DNA of 64,000 nt from Pleionea sp. CnH1-48. Lineage in GTDB: Bacteria; Pseudomonadota; Gammaproteobacteria; Enterobacterales; Kangiellaceae. How positions within the stretch are numbered: the stretch's first letter is position 1; the number at the start of each line of letters is the position of its first letter. The notes under the pieces were generated by a model. It made no database searches. It saw only the letters and a list, made by a program, of their open reading frames with translations, and had not been told where the DNA came from. Where the stretch lies: NCBI RefSeq assembly GCF_024124665.1, contig NZ_JAMXSB010000001.1, forward strand, positions 1 to 64,000, written 5' to 3'. Below are positions 1 to 9,200 of this stretch, in pieces. Both the position numbers and the translations under genes were made by a program.

Positions 1-446
1 ATTTGATAACCGAAATATTCAATTGTGGCGTTCCGCTCTTAAGAACCGCAGAGCGAAATATCACCAGCCTATGTATCCCTTATCCAGATTTTTTAAAAAA
101 GGTTTAGCGAAAAGTGGATTTTTTTTAAGGTTTCTTAGAGCAATAAGTTCTATGTATGAGATAAAAGGTATAAAAGCTAGATAAAATAGGTGATTAACCT
201 CTTGTTTTTCAGGGCTTTTATAAATAGATGAATTGGCTATAAGCTCTCGCAGTACAAAGGCAGTTAATGGAAAACATCTGTATAAACATTGTGTAGGTAA
301 CGTGAAAGCTTCCCTTTCTAGCCTTGAGCAAGTGTATCCAAAGATTAAGGAAGATGGGTGTCCCATTTCTTGTTTTTTTGGGACCGAAACCTTTGGTCAC
401 CCTTACACCTTCCTCTCTACCAGCATATCCCGATAACCATGATTTT

Positions 447-544
447 TTAGGGAGTGACCATTTCCCCTAATGCTACTAGCGCCAGATAATTTAAGATCTT
501 AGGGAAATAACAATCTGCCAGTTCGGGTCCGGCCCCGGGCACCA
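447..544 (+). pseudogene. Decayed tRNA-Leu(UAA)-like unit 1
   Basis: The 3' part reads as a tRNA-Leu T-arm and acceptor end: GTTCGGGTCCGGCCCCGGG followed by CACCA, ending at 544. Upstream, GCGCCAGAT then ATTTAAGATC matches the D-stem to anticodon-loop part of tRNA-Leu with anticodon UAA. The 5' acceptor strand (TTAGGGAGTGACC) does not pair with the 3' strand and the anticodon stem is disrupted, so I call it a pseudogene. It is the first of about 98-bp tandem units starting at 447, 545 and 645. Confidence 0.65.
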
Positions 545-644
545 TTAGGGAGTAACCATTCCTCCCTAGTATTGCACCAGATAACTTAAAATCCCGCAGT
601 GGCAACATCAGGCCAATCAGAACCCGGCTCAGACAACTTCTATA
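545..644 (+). pseudogene. Decayed tRNA-Leu(UAA)-like unit 2
   Basis: This unit begins with TTAGGGAGTAACCATT, nearly the same as the opening of unit 1 at 447. It keeps GCACCAGATAACTTAAAATC, which resembles the D-arm/anticodon region of tRNA-Leu(UAA), followed by a variable-arm-like CCGCAGTGGCAAC. The T-arm and acceptor end are badly degraded. A third start, TTAAGGAGTGACCA, follows at 645 and then loses resemblance. I read this as relics of a duplicated tRNA cluster. Confidence 0.55.
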
Positions 645-1242
645 TTAAGGAGTGACCAAAAGGTGATGTCAGCCGCCATTATCTTCATCACCACTATCAT
701 CAGTAAGCAACTCCTTGGCTGAAGAACTACCTCTATTTAGAAGCTTTGGAATACCGAAGCCACCTAATCTCCATCGCGACACAACCAGAGCGGTAGTTTC
801 CTTTTTCTGATTGAATATCGAACAATTTCTTGAGGTAAAATAATGCTCTTAACATATTGTTTTTAAAACACTTTCCAAGATTTCCAACTCTTGACTTGAA
901 GTTAACAGAAAAAATATAAATAAGAATGTAAGGAAACATCCTTGTTGAACACTAGTAGAGTAACAATCAAAAATATGGACGGGTATGATTTTGAAAAAAC
1001 TAATGACTAATTTAAAACAAAGTAAATGGTTTCAACGTGTCTTTAAGCTAGGAGTTGCTTATGTTGCATTGGAGTTTGTCGTTGCCTTCGGTGTCATAGT
1101 TTTCGTTTCTCAGGAGATAGTCGCATAGCCAATGGCAGTATTTAAGCATTTGTTTGTGATGAGTTAGATGTTCTTTCTGGCAAGTATTTACAAATGATGC
1201 GTATTCAAATACTGATAAATTATCTCTCAACAGAACTCAAAC

Positions 1243-1731
1243 ATGAAAATAGATAAAGACAAAAAACTAGAAGAGTTTTGGCCACGGCTTGCACGAATTG
1301 CTTCGGCTTATGAAATGATGCCTCACTTGCAACAAGAGCTTCAGCAAGAGATGGCTCTTGCAATCTGGCAGGCACTAGACCGCTTTCGTGGCGATAGCTC
1401 TATAGAAACATTCTTTTATAAAATTGCTCATAATGTTGCTGTGGGGCATGTTAAAAAACAAGTTAAGCAAGTAAAAACCTCACAGGATACCTGTGAGGTA
1501 GCATCAGAGAGTTCTCTTGAGCAAGACTACTCAAAAGAACAACAGCTTGACCGATTAATGAAGGCTATTAGACAGTTACCTTTAATACAACGACAGCTCA
1601 TCACGTTGTTTCTTGATGGTTTGAAGCAGCAGGATATAGCAGAAATTATGGGAATTACTGAAAATAATGTTGCGGTAAGAGTCAATCGCGCCAAAAAGTC
1701 TCTACAAGAAATTATGACTAAAGCTGAGTAG
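1243..1731 (+). CDS. ECF-type sigma-70 family RNA polymerase sigma factor
   Basis: A 162-aa protein with the two-domain layout of extracytoplasmic-function sigma factors. Region 2 covers about residues 10-75 (FRGDSSIETFFYKIAHNVAV, the usual position of the -10 recognition helix). Region 4 covers about 105-155 (LPLIQRQLITLFLDGLKQQD, then the helix-turn-helix IAEIMGITENNVAVRVNRAK). An acidic, Ser-rich linker joins them. It ends 27 bp before a small membrane-protein gene, which by position is a candidate anti-sigma factor or regulated partner. ECF factors usually respond to envelope or oxidative stress, but the signal here is unknown. Family assignment is firm; subgroup is not. Confidence 0.9.
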   Translation: MKIDKDKKLEEFWPRLARIASAYEMMPHLQQELQQEMALAIWQALDRFRGDSSIETFFYKIAHNVAVGHVKKQVKQVKTSQDTCEVASESSLEQDYSKEQQLDRLMKAIRQLPLIQRQLITLFLDGLKQQDIAEIMGITENNVAVRVNRAKKSLQEIMTKAE

Positions 1732-1758
1732 GTCGAGCACATACAGGAGCATATAAAA

Positions 1759-2316
1759 ATGAAAGACGATCTTGATTTTGAGACCTTGTCGAATAGTTGG
1801 CTAGCTCAGCCCGTCGATAATGGCTTTAATAAAAAACAGTTAAAAAGAAAGCTTATTGCAAAGAAGCTAGGTTTGTTGGCAGTCTCCATTCTTGAGCTGT
1901 TTGTGATTTTAGCTATGGTCTGGTTATTGTTTACTGCATTTGTCGAGTCATGGGCCATTCATACCAAGCTATGGATCTTCTTTGGACTTTTTGTTGGTTT
2001 TTTTGCATTAATTCCAGCGCTAAAAAGCCGTTTCTTAAGCTATCAGATGATTGCCACTTCAACCAGTAATTGGATTGATCTTGAAGAAAAAATGAGCATG
2101 GAAGCATTATATAGGGGAAGGTTAACCAATTATATTGTCTTTGTATTTAGCGTGGCAGTTGCAGTTTCTTTTATCTATGAGTTAGTTTTTCTTGGAAGAA
2201 TGCTGAGCGATATATTATTCAATTATTGCTTTGGTATTTTCTGGTTGATCCTTGCATGGTTTATTAATCATAGAAAGATCAAGAAGCACAATGACTTTCT
2301 GAGTACTTTAAAATAG
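1759..2316 (+). CDS. Four-TM membrane protein, partner of the sigma factor
   Basis: A 185-aa protein I do not recognise as a named family. A cytoplasmic N-terminus of about 35 residues, beginning MKDDLDFETLSNSWLAQPVD, precedes four hydrophobic segments at about residues 38-62, 70-88, 127-147 and 152-170. A GGAGC-type ribosome site lies just before the ATG. The gene follows the sigma factor in the same direction with a 27-bp gap, so the two are probably cotranscribed. Membrane proteins in this position often hold their sigma factor inactive through the cytoplasmic N-terminus. No zinc-binding HxxxCxxC anti-sigma motif is visible, so that role is inferred from position only. Confidence 0.75.
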   Translation: MKDDLDFETLSNSWLAQPVDNGFNKKQLKRKLIAKKLGLLAVSILELFVILAMVWLLFTAFVESWAIHTKLWIFFGLFVGFFALIPALKSRFLSYQMIATSTSNWIDLEEKMSMEALYRGRLTNYIVFVFSVAVAVSFIYELVFLGRMLSDILFNYCFGIFWLILAWFINHRKIKKHNDFLSTLK

Positions 2317-2719
2317 CTCTAGTAAGGTTAAACTTAATATTACTACTATGTATTAAGTTAGCTTCATTGCTTCAGTCAAAACAGCCTGTTAAAACCCTTA
2401 GCAGGCCGACGCCTCAAGTAATAGCTCCCCTCCCCACACAAAATCAGACTGAAAGTATTTACTCATCAATATAGCCTCGACACTCATGTGCTATTGCTAT
2501 TTACAGGCTATCTATTGGCTACCCCTAAAGCTGTTTCATCCTTGTTAAGCACTCCAAAAAATCGAGCCAACATTCCACTTAACAAAGTATTAGCTTAACC
2601 TTTCAAAAAAAATAGAACTAAACATTCTTATATAGGAAGCCAAAAATTTTAAAATTAATCTGTAAGGATAATTGCAACGGTATCACTGTAGTTAATAAAT
2701 CAATATAGTGGAGTCGTTC
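2317..2719. other. Intergenic stretch with one inverted repeat
   Basis: About 400 bp without a gene. Just downstream of the membrane-protein gene, AACTTAATA (2331-2339) pairs with TATTAAGTT (2351-2359) across an 11-nt loop. It could act as a weak terminator but has no T-run. The rest is A+T-rich and presumably contains the promoter of the amidohydrolase gene. Confidence 0.45.
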
Positions 2720-4141
2720 ATGAGAATTTTTATACTAATCGTTGTTTTAATAAGCTCTATTTTTATTTCAAAAGCACAAGCCAAACTTATCGCAACCGAT
2801 GACGTCATAATATTTAAAAATATAAATGTAGTTGATGTAAATAAAGGCAGTATCCAACAAGGTAACTACTTAATTATTCAATCTGGTATGATCGAATATG
2901 TTGGAGCTGACTTACCAGAAAAATATTCAGCAGCGAACACTGTTGATGCTCAAGGGGAGTTTGTGGTTCCTGGATTTATCGATACCCATGCTCATATTTC
3001 ATTGGGTGAAGTCTCCTTTAAGAAAAAGCAAGGAAAGTTGTTTCTCAGTGCCAATAGTAGTGATGAAGTCTCTTTGTGGAACGCACGTGAATTACTAAGG
3101 TGGGGAGTAACTTTCATTAGAAATCCTGGAGGGAGCAGTGAATACAACCTTCGATACAAGAATGGAGTAAAGGAAGGAAGTATTGTTGGGCCAGGTGCTA
3201 AAGTGGCAGGTGAAATACTTAATCAGGGCGCTTTTGATGGCCTCGTCATAGATATCAACAATAAAATGCCCCTGAAGAAAGCTATTGAACAGCAACACGC
3301 CGCTGGCATAGACATAATAAAGCTCTATTCGGGTTTAACTGAACAACAGGTTAGAGACGGCATTAAGCTTGGGCATGACCTTGGCATGACCGTCATTGCT
3401 CATCTTGAAGATATCAGTTGGACGGATGCTGCAAGTTGGAATATCGATGGCTTGGTTCATGCTATGCCGATTTCGCCGAGTTTGCTAAGAGCTGATGCAA
3501 GAGACGAGTTTGAAAAAAACTCTCGGCCAGGCTCCTTTGCTCACTTTGAATGGTATGAAAAAGTGGATCTTGATTCCGAATCAATGCGTGAGCTTTATCA
3601 AACATTAAGAGAGAAAGAAGTTTATGTTGACCCAACGTTAATCGTCTTTAAAAACAGCTTTTATGGAAATAGCTTAGATGTTACTTCACACCCAGATCTT
3701 AACAGAGTTCATCCTGAGCTGTTAAACAACTGGAGAACCTTTTTTAACTTCAATCTGGGCTGGAAAGAAGACGACTTCAATCGCGCACAGAAAGTCTGGC
3801 CTAAGGTGCTAGGCTTCGTATACAGATTGTATAAAGAAGGCGTCCCTCTCACCATTGGTAGCGACCTTGGAAATCCGTGGGTGATACCAGGCTTGAGTGT
3901 TCATCAAGAAATGAAATTATTTTCTGATGCAGGTATCCCTAATAGCGAGATCTTAAAAATGGCTACGATAAATGCCGCTAAGCAATTGGGTATATCCGAT
4001 TCTCAAGGCACTATAGAACGAGGGAAAGTGGCCAGTATGGTTTTCCTGAAAAAGAACCCTCTAGAGGATATCTCTAATACTCAATCCATTTCTAAAGTTT
4101 ACCGGGCTGGTAAGAAGGTGTACGAAATAGAACCAAAATAG
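2720..4141 (+). CDS. Secreted amidohydrolase family protein
   Basis: A metal-dependent hydrolase of the imidazolonepropionase/prolidase-like branch of the amidohydrolase superfamily. I place the start at ATG 2720, not at the in-frame GTG 2708, because GTGGAG at 2708-2713 is well placed as the ribosome site and the 473-aa product then begins with a clean signal peptide (MRIFILIVVLISSIFISKAQ, then A). Metal ligands are visible in the expected order: HxH in FIDTHAH (about residue 89), a Lys in DIIKLYSG, His in VIAHLED, His in GLVHAMP and Asp in TIGSDLG. The C-terminal GTIERGKVASMVFLKKNPL segment returns to the small beta domain. It should act in the periplasm. Relatives include imidodipeptidases and Xaa-Pro dipeptidases; the substrate is not predictable. 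Confidence 0.88.
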   Translation: MRIFILIVVLISSIFISKAQAKLIATDDVIIFKNINVVDVNKGSIQQGNYLIIQSGMIEYVGADLPEKYSAANTVDAQGEFVVPGFIDTHAHISLGEVSFKKKQGKLFLSANSSDEVSLWNARELLRWGVTFIRNPGGSSEYNLRYKNGVKEGSIVGPGAKVAGEILNQGAFDGLVIDINNKMPLKKAIEQQHAAGIDIIKLYSGLTEQQVRDGIKLGHDLGMTVIAHLEDISWTDAASWNIDGLVHAMPISPSLLRADARDEFEKNSRPGSFAHFEWYEKVDLDSESMRELYQTLREKEVYVDPTLIVFKNSFYGNSLDVTSHPDLNRVHPELLNNWRTFFNFNLGWKEDDFNRAQKVWPKVLGFVYRLYKEGVPLTIGSDLGNPWVIPGLSVHQEMKLFSDAGIPNSEILKMATINAAKQLGISDSQGTIERGKVASMVFLKKNPLEDISNTQSISKVYRAGKKVYEIEPK

Positions 4142-4339
4142 GAACCATTGTTGAATACGCTGGCATATATTATTGGATGACAGAATGCTTTGTCCCTTAA
4201 AGCAAAACGGCTTAAGTCGCTTTGAAAGGCGTTATTGAGGTATGTAGAATCATCTAAGAAGAGGCAATACAGACCAAGGATAATGAACAACTTTCATTGT
4301 ATTAAGATAAAATGGTAAACAGTTTTGAGGGGCCTTGCT

Positions 4340-4996
4340 ATGTCAGAGTATCGTTATAATTATTATGATTTTGGAGAGTTATTTTCGTCCGCTTATTATC
4401 TTGAGCTAATGAACGAAAATAGGGCTATCGGATTTCTGGAGCATGAGCTCGCAAAGATTCAGGGATATTCAAAATACATCGATAAGTATCCTGGTATTGC
4501 TTGTGAACCGCTTGAGTTTCTATATTGTTGCTCAAAGTCGGTCTGTAATATTAATGAATTGTTGCTGCAAGATTTACTGAGTTTTAATTGGAGAGGAGTT
4601 ATCTGGGGGGCATGGATTGCTCTGATTACGCCATACAATCGAGATTATTTTTTAGCCCATCTAGAAAAGCTAGATGATGTTCATGAAAAACAAGAGTGGC
4701 TCGTGAACTTGGCATTAGAGCATATCAAAGGAAGAGACAGTGAGCATCCCGTATATTGTTATGCCGAAGAGATCAGGGCGGCTTTAAGTCAAATGGAAAA
4801 AGTCACTATCCCTCTTCGAAAATACCCTTCTTTAAGAGAAGAAGTTGAATATACCGATAAGCAAAATGAGTGTAGAGCGATCTACCATGCTGAAGGCGCA
4901 GATGCGGCAATTGAATTTTTAAATAGCAGTCCAAAGTTTGAATGGGAGTTAAGTTATCGCCAATGGCGGCTTACTTTGAAAAGTGCTCGGCTTTGA
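4340..4996 (+). CDS. Hypothetical protein
   Basis: A 218-aa soluble protein of unknown function. I choose ATG 4340, since GAGGGG at 4327-4332 is a good ribosome site at proper spacing; the upstream TTG 4325 would overlap it. The sequence is helical and acidic, opening with MSEYRYNYYDFGELFSSAYY, and has no signal peptide or membrane segment. Cysteines cluster at CEPLEFLYCCSKSVC. The second half is built of short helices reminiscent of a helical-repeat (ARM/TPR-like) fold, but this is only an impression. It stands alone, with tRNA-Leu relic sequence downstream. Confidence 0.65.
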   Translation: MSEYRYNYYDFGELFSSAYYLELMNENRAIGFLEHELAKIQGYSKYIDKYPGIACEPLEFLYCCSKSVCNINELLLQDLLSFNWRGVIWGAWIALITPYNRDYFLAHLEKLDDVHEKQEWLVNLALEHIKGRDSEHPVYCYAEEIRAALSQMEKVTIPLRKYPSLREEVEYTDKQNECRAIYHAEGADAAIEFLNSSPKFEWELSYRQWRLTLKSARL

Positions 4997-5503
4997 TTGG
5001 TGAAATATAAGACCTGTCTGAGAGATTCGAGCTCTCCACTGATGTGGTGCCCAGGGGCAGACTCGAACCGCCATATCGGTAAAAGCGGAGGATTTTAAGT
5101 CCCTTGTTGTAGAGGTAAATTCAACTCCCGCCGTCTATTGCACGAGTGTTTTCAATCCTCTGCTCTACCCGCTTCAATTTTCAAAACCACCATGGCTTAA
5201 ATAATCACTCCTTCGACTATCAATCAGTTGGTTCGAAGCCAACTACTCGCTTACACGTAAACTTTCCTATCTTTCTTTATCTTAATCGCTCAACAACGGC
5301 CAAAAACGTGCTTTGCCCAAAATAAGCTCTGCTTGCCTTGTTTGCTGGGCTATTTAAGAGAAAATCATGAAAACTCGAATAAAAAAGTTCGATTTTAGAG
5401 ATAAATTTTCCCTTTCTAACCCTAAGGGATATTCATTAAGTTGGGGCAGTTCGGCTATAATATGATCACTTTGTTATAAATCTTGCTGTTTTCTGGATTA
5501 TCA
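4997..5503. other. Intergenic stretch holding a tRNA-Leu relic
   Basis: About 500 bp without a protein gene. It contains the minus-strand tRNA-Leu(UAA)-like pseudogene at 5045-5135, described separately. Beyond it I see only A+T-rich sequence and presumably the promoter for the small gene at 5504. Confidence 0.5.
5045..5135 (-). pseudogene. tRNA-Leu(UAA) pseudogene
   Basis: Read on the minus strand, the element has a recognisable anticodon arm (GGGACTTAAAATCCT, anticodon TAA), a T-arm with an intact stem (GGCGG TTCGAGT CTGCC) and an acceptor end CCTGGGC plus ACCA at 5045. The 5' acceptor strand (GACGGCG or GGCGGGA, depending on register) does not pair with CCTGGGC, and the D-arm has lost the GG of its loop. 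It therefore looks like a decayed full-length tRNA-Leu rather than a working gene. A tRNA covariance model would settle whether it could still fold. Confidence 0.65.
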
Positions 5504-5776
5504 ATGCCCGATCAAATTATTAATGTTTCCCCTAACCGATTAGATGATGGAAGTTTTGAAGTGACTTTGCGTCATATTCCCAGTCGTTTTCAGAAATTCA
5601 TCGGTAAAGAGGCAGAAATTACCACCTATAAAGGATATGGGCGTGACTGGTATCAGCTTCCTAAATTTTCTCCAGCGCCGCAAAAAGTCGCTAAATTGCT
5701 TAAAGCGGTCACCGTAAATCCTGAGTTTCGTCATATCCAGCACCACTATCGGCGTAAGCAACGCGCGAACGCTTAG
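5504..5776 (+). CDS. Small hypothetical protein
   Basis: A basic 90-aa protein of unknown function, with ATG 5504 chosen over the in-frame TTG 5483 because residues before MPDQIINVSPNRLDDG look non-coding. It has alternating charged and aromatic residues (EVTLRHIPSRFQKFIGKEAE), a GYGRDWYQLP segment and a strongly basic C-terminus (HHYRRKQRANA). No signal peptide or membrane segment. The basic tail could bind nucleic acid, but nothing specific supports that. Confidence 0.6.
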   Translation: MPDQIINVSPNRLDDGSFEVTLRHIPSRFQKFIGKEAEITTYKGYGRDWYQLPKFSPAPQKVAKLLKAVTVNPEFRHIQHHYRRKQRANA

Positions 5777-5877
5777 TGTAAATATTTTACAGATAGATGT
5801 GAGAAATAGTTAATATCAAATCATCTCCAAACATTATATTGTATACTTTTCCGACTAATTGAGCAGACTTTACTATT

Positions 5878-6240
5878 TTGTCTAAACTAAAATTTTTGTT
5901 AACCAGTGTTCTGGCAATGGTGTTAAGCGCATGTTCTTACACCAATAGTCAGGAACAAGGCACTACCGAAATGCTGTCTTCGTTAAACTCTCACGACGAG
6001 GTTGAACTTCGCTATCGTGAAGCCTTTGTTGTGAACGACAGTGTCAGTGAAACATGGCGCCCTATTATGGGCAAAAATGTTGATGCCGAGAAAGTACTGG
6101 ATGAGCGTGGGCGTGTCCGCAGTTTAAAATTTTTGACCAGCGGCAAATTTTCTGTCGAGTTTCGACAAACTTCTACTTCCCAGTCAGCGCCTACCCAAGC
6201 AACTAAAACTATTTTTTTTACCATCCTTCCTAAGGAATAA
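5878..6240 (+). CDS. Small lipoprotein
   Basis: A 120-aa protein from a TTG start with a short basic N-terminus, a hydrophobic core and the lipobox LSAC at about residues 16-19, followed by SYTNSQEQG. It should be lipid-anchored, and Ser at +2 suggests outer-membrane sorting. The rest is short and polar with no recognised domain. It ends 3 bp before the BNR-repeat gene, so the two are almost surely cotranscribed and may act together at the cell surface. The ribosome site before the TTG is weak, so the start has some uncertainty. Confidence 0.7.
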   Translation: MSKLKFLLTSVLAMVLSACSYTNSQEQGTTEMLSSLNSHDEVELRYREAFVVNDSVSETWRPIMGKNVDAEKVLDERGRVRSLKFLTSGKFSVEFRQTSTSQSAPTQATKTIFFTILPKE

Positions 6241-6243
6241 GTT

Positions 6244-9200
6244 ATGTCATCTAACGCCAAAAAACATTTTGGTTTTTCGCTATTAGCTACCAGCTTTTTA
6301 GCGGCAATCTACATTAACCACACACCAGATTCAGCGTGTGATGGTAATCTCGATCCTCACTCAGTGGCTGAGCTTCGAGGGATTCCAAGCGACATGCTTC
6401 CTCAACTTGAGCGCTACAAAAGTCTGAGTTTAAAAGACGTTTGCCAAATGCCGCAGGCCAAACTCGACCGCGCAGTCTTTAAGCTGAGCAACCCTAAGCC
6501 AGACAGTCCTGGGCGTGCAGCGCACTTTCGCGCTCAGCAGATGTCCAGCGAGGATGGAAAGATCAATAAGCAGAACTGGTTACAGGCTCAAGAGCAAGTA
6601 CAGGAAATGCGCAGCCTGGTACGCAATGATGCAGGCTTATCGTCAGCGCAGTGGACTGCACTAGGCCCTGGTAACATCGGCGGACGTATCCGCTCATTGG
6701 TTTTTGATCCAACAAACTCTGATCGCATGATTGCGGGTTCAGTTTCTGGTGGTTTATGGCAAACAACAGACGCTGGAACCACCTGGGCTCCGATTAACGA
6801 CTTTATGTCTAACCTGGCGGTATCTAGCCTGGTTGTCGACCCTAGCGACTCCAACGTTTATTACGCAGGTACAGGTGAAGGTGTCTTTAACATTCACTAC
6901 ATCACTGGCCTGGGTGTCTTTAAAAGTACCGATGGTGGTAACACCTGGAATTCTCTAAGTCAGACGGCCAGTAACAGCGATTTTCGCTGGGTAAACCGTT
7001 TGGCCATGTCGCCCAATGGTAATACCTTACTAGCAGCCACTCATGGTGGTATCTGGCGTTCGACTGACGGTGGTAACACCTGGACAGAAACGTTAAGCGA
7101 ACGCACCAACGACATCGACTTCCACCCCACCGACAACAACAAAGCGGTTGCCGGCACCTGGGAGAAAATCTACTACACAGAAGATGGCGGTGTTACCTGG
7201 CAAGAAGCCACTGGCGCACCCAATGACGGTCGTACCGAAGTCGAATATGCGAACTCTTCTCCTGACACCGTCTATGCCTCGATCAATAAAGACAGTGGTG
7301 AAATTTGGCGCTCAACAGACGGCGGCCAGTCTTACAGCCTAAGAAACAGTGGTACGAGTTACCTGGGTGGTCAGGGCTGGTACGACAATGCGCTATGGGT
7401 TAATCCTACTGATCCTACACAGGTTATTGTGGGTGGTATTGATTTGTGGCGTAGTAATAACAGCGGCCAGTCACTTACCAAGATCAGTTTATGGTATCGC
7501 TCACCAGATTCTGCCCACGCGGATCATCACTATATCGTTGAGCATCCAAGCTTTGATGGCACTAACAATAAGCAGGTATTCTTTACCAACGACGGTGGTG
7601 TTTATCGTACGGATGATGTCGATACGGTTATCAATAGCACAGGCTGGCAAGAACTGAATAATGAGCTGGGTGTCACTCAGTTTTATAGTGTTGCAGTAGC
7701 ACCCGATGGCACCATCGTTGGTGGCACGCAAGACAATGGAACTCTGGTTTACAAAGGCGACAGCGAAAACTGGACCGAATCTTTCGGCGGAGACGGTGGT
7801 TATTCTGGTGCCGATCCAACCGATTCTAACTATCTGTATGGCGAATATGTTGACCTGCAAATCCACCGTAGTACGAATGGCGGAATCTCTGCAAGCTACA
7901 TCTATGATGCGGCAATGGCCGACGATAACCCGAACTTTATCGCTCCCTTCCTACTAGATCCAAATAATGAACAGCGTATGTTTGGTGGTGCTGAGCAATT
8001 GTGGATGACGAGCAATGTAAAAGATCCGTCTCCAAACTGGCGTTCAATTAAACCTTCTGTGAGCAGCGCAATCAGTGCCATTACCGTTGAGCCAGGTAAC
8101 TCGAATGTAGTTTACATTGGTCACAACAATGGCCAACTTTACAAATCAACCAATGCATTAGCGGCAACACCAAGTTGGACACGTATTGATACGGCTAGCA
8201 TGCCTGGTCGTAACCTCTTACGTATAGCCGTTGCTAATAACAACACCAATGTGGTTTACGCGAGCTTTGGTGGCTTTGATCCTGATAACCTCTGGAAATC
8301 AGAAGACGGCGGCACAACCTGGAATGACGTAACGGGCACAGGTCTGGAGTCTATTCCTTCGGCACCTATCCGTGGTATCGCTATCCACCCAACTAACAAT
8401 CAGCGCATTTATGTCGGTACTGAAATTGGTGTGTTCTCTTCAGAAAACGGCGGTATTAGCTGGAGCTTGCAAAACGACGGTCCAGCAAATGTGTCGGTTG
8501 ATGAGTTAATCTGGCAAAACGACACGACTTTAATTGCAGCAACTTATGGTCGTGGTATTTTCCGCGCGACTCTGTTTGACGATGACACTCCCGAAAGCTT
8601 TGCCTTTAGTGCGCAAAATGAAGCGGCGATGGGCGCAACAGCAACATCAGACACCATCACCATCACAGGCATTAATGTTGCTGTTCCGGTATCAATTACC
8701 GATGGTGAGTACTCTATTAACTGTGCGGCGAGTGGCTTTACAACGGATGCAGGAACAGTGCGTAACGGTTCGCAAATCTGTGTGCGACACTCGACACCGG
8801 ATGCCCACATGGTTACCACAACCACACAGCTGACGGTTGGTTCTGCAAACGCATCGTTTAGCTCAACTACCCTGCCTGATCGTGTGCCAGATGCGTTTAC
8901 GTTTAACGCAGTTACCAGTGCAGAAACCAACACAAGCTACACCTCTAATACGATTACTGTAACAGGTATTCAGGTGCCAGTGAGTGTTCGAGTAGCGAAT
9001 GGTGAATATTCAATCGGTTGTGCGGCCAATGGCTTCACATCAACGGAAGGCACGATTGAAAACAATCAAACTATCTGCGTTCGTAGTAACAGCAGCACCA
9101 GTTTTGAAACCACTCAAACAGCGTCGTTAACGATTAACTCAACGACCGAAACCTTCCGTATTACAACCAAAGTTCAGCCACCTTCTTCTGGCGGTGGTGG

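Larger units (their letters stand above)
1..1242. other. Gene-poor left edge
   Basis: No convincing protein gene lies here. The longest open frames (for example minus strand 61-366) lack a Shine-Dalgarno sequence and resemble no family I recognise. What is visible is a short stem at 34-39/50-55 and, from 447 to about 660, a tandem set of decayed tRNA-Leu-like units listed separately. The remaining A+T-rich stretch before the sigma-factor gene (about 700-1242) probably carries its promoter, but I cannot place it with confidence. Confidence 0.6.

Noticed and set aside
61-366. Open minus-strand frame of 101 codons
   Set aside because: No ribosome site, unusual composition, several overlapping frames of similar length, and no family resemblance; it sits in a repeat- and relic-rich edge.
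7501-7866. Long minus-strand frame within the BNR gene
   Set aside because: It is the antisense shadow of the repeat-rich gene; the plus-strand gene has clear Asp-box motifs.
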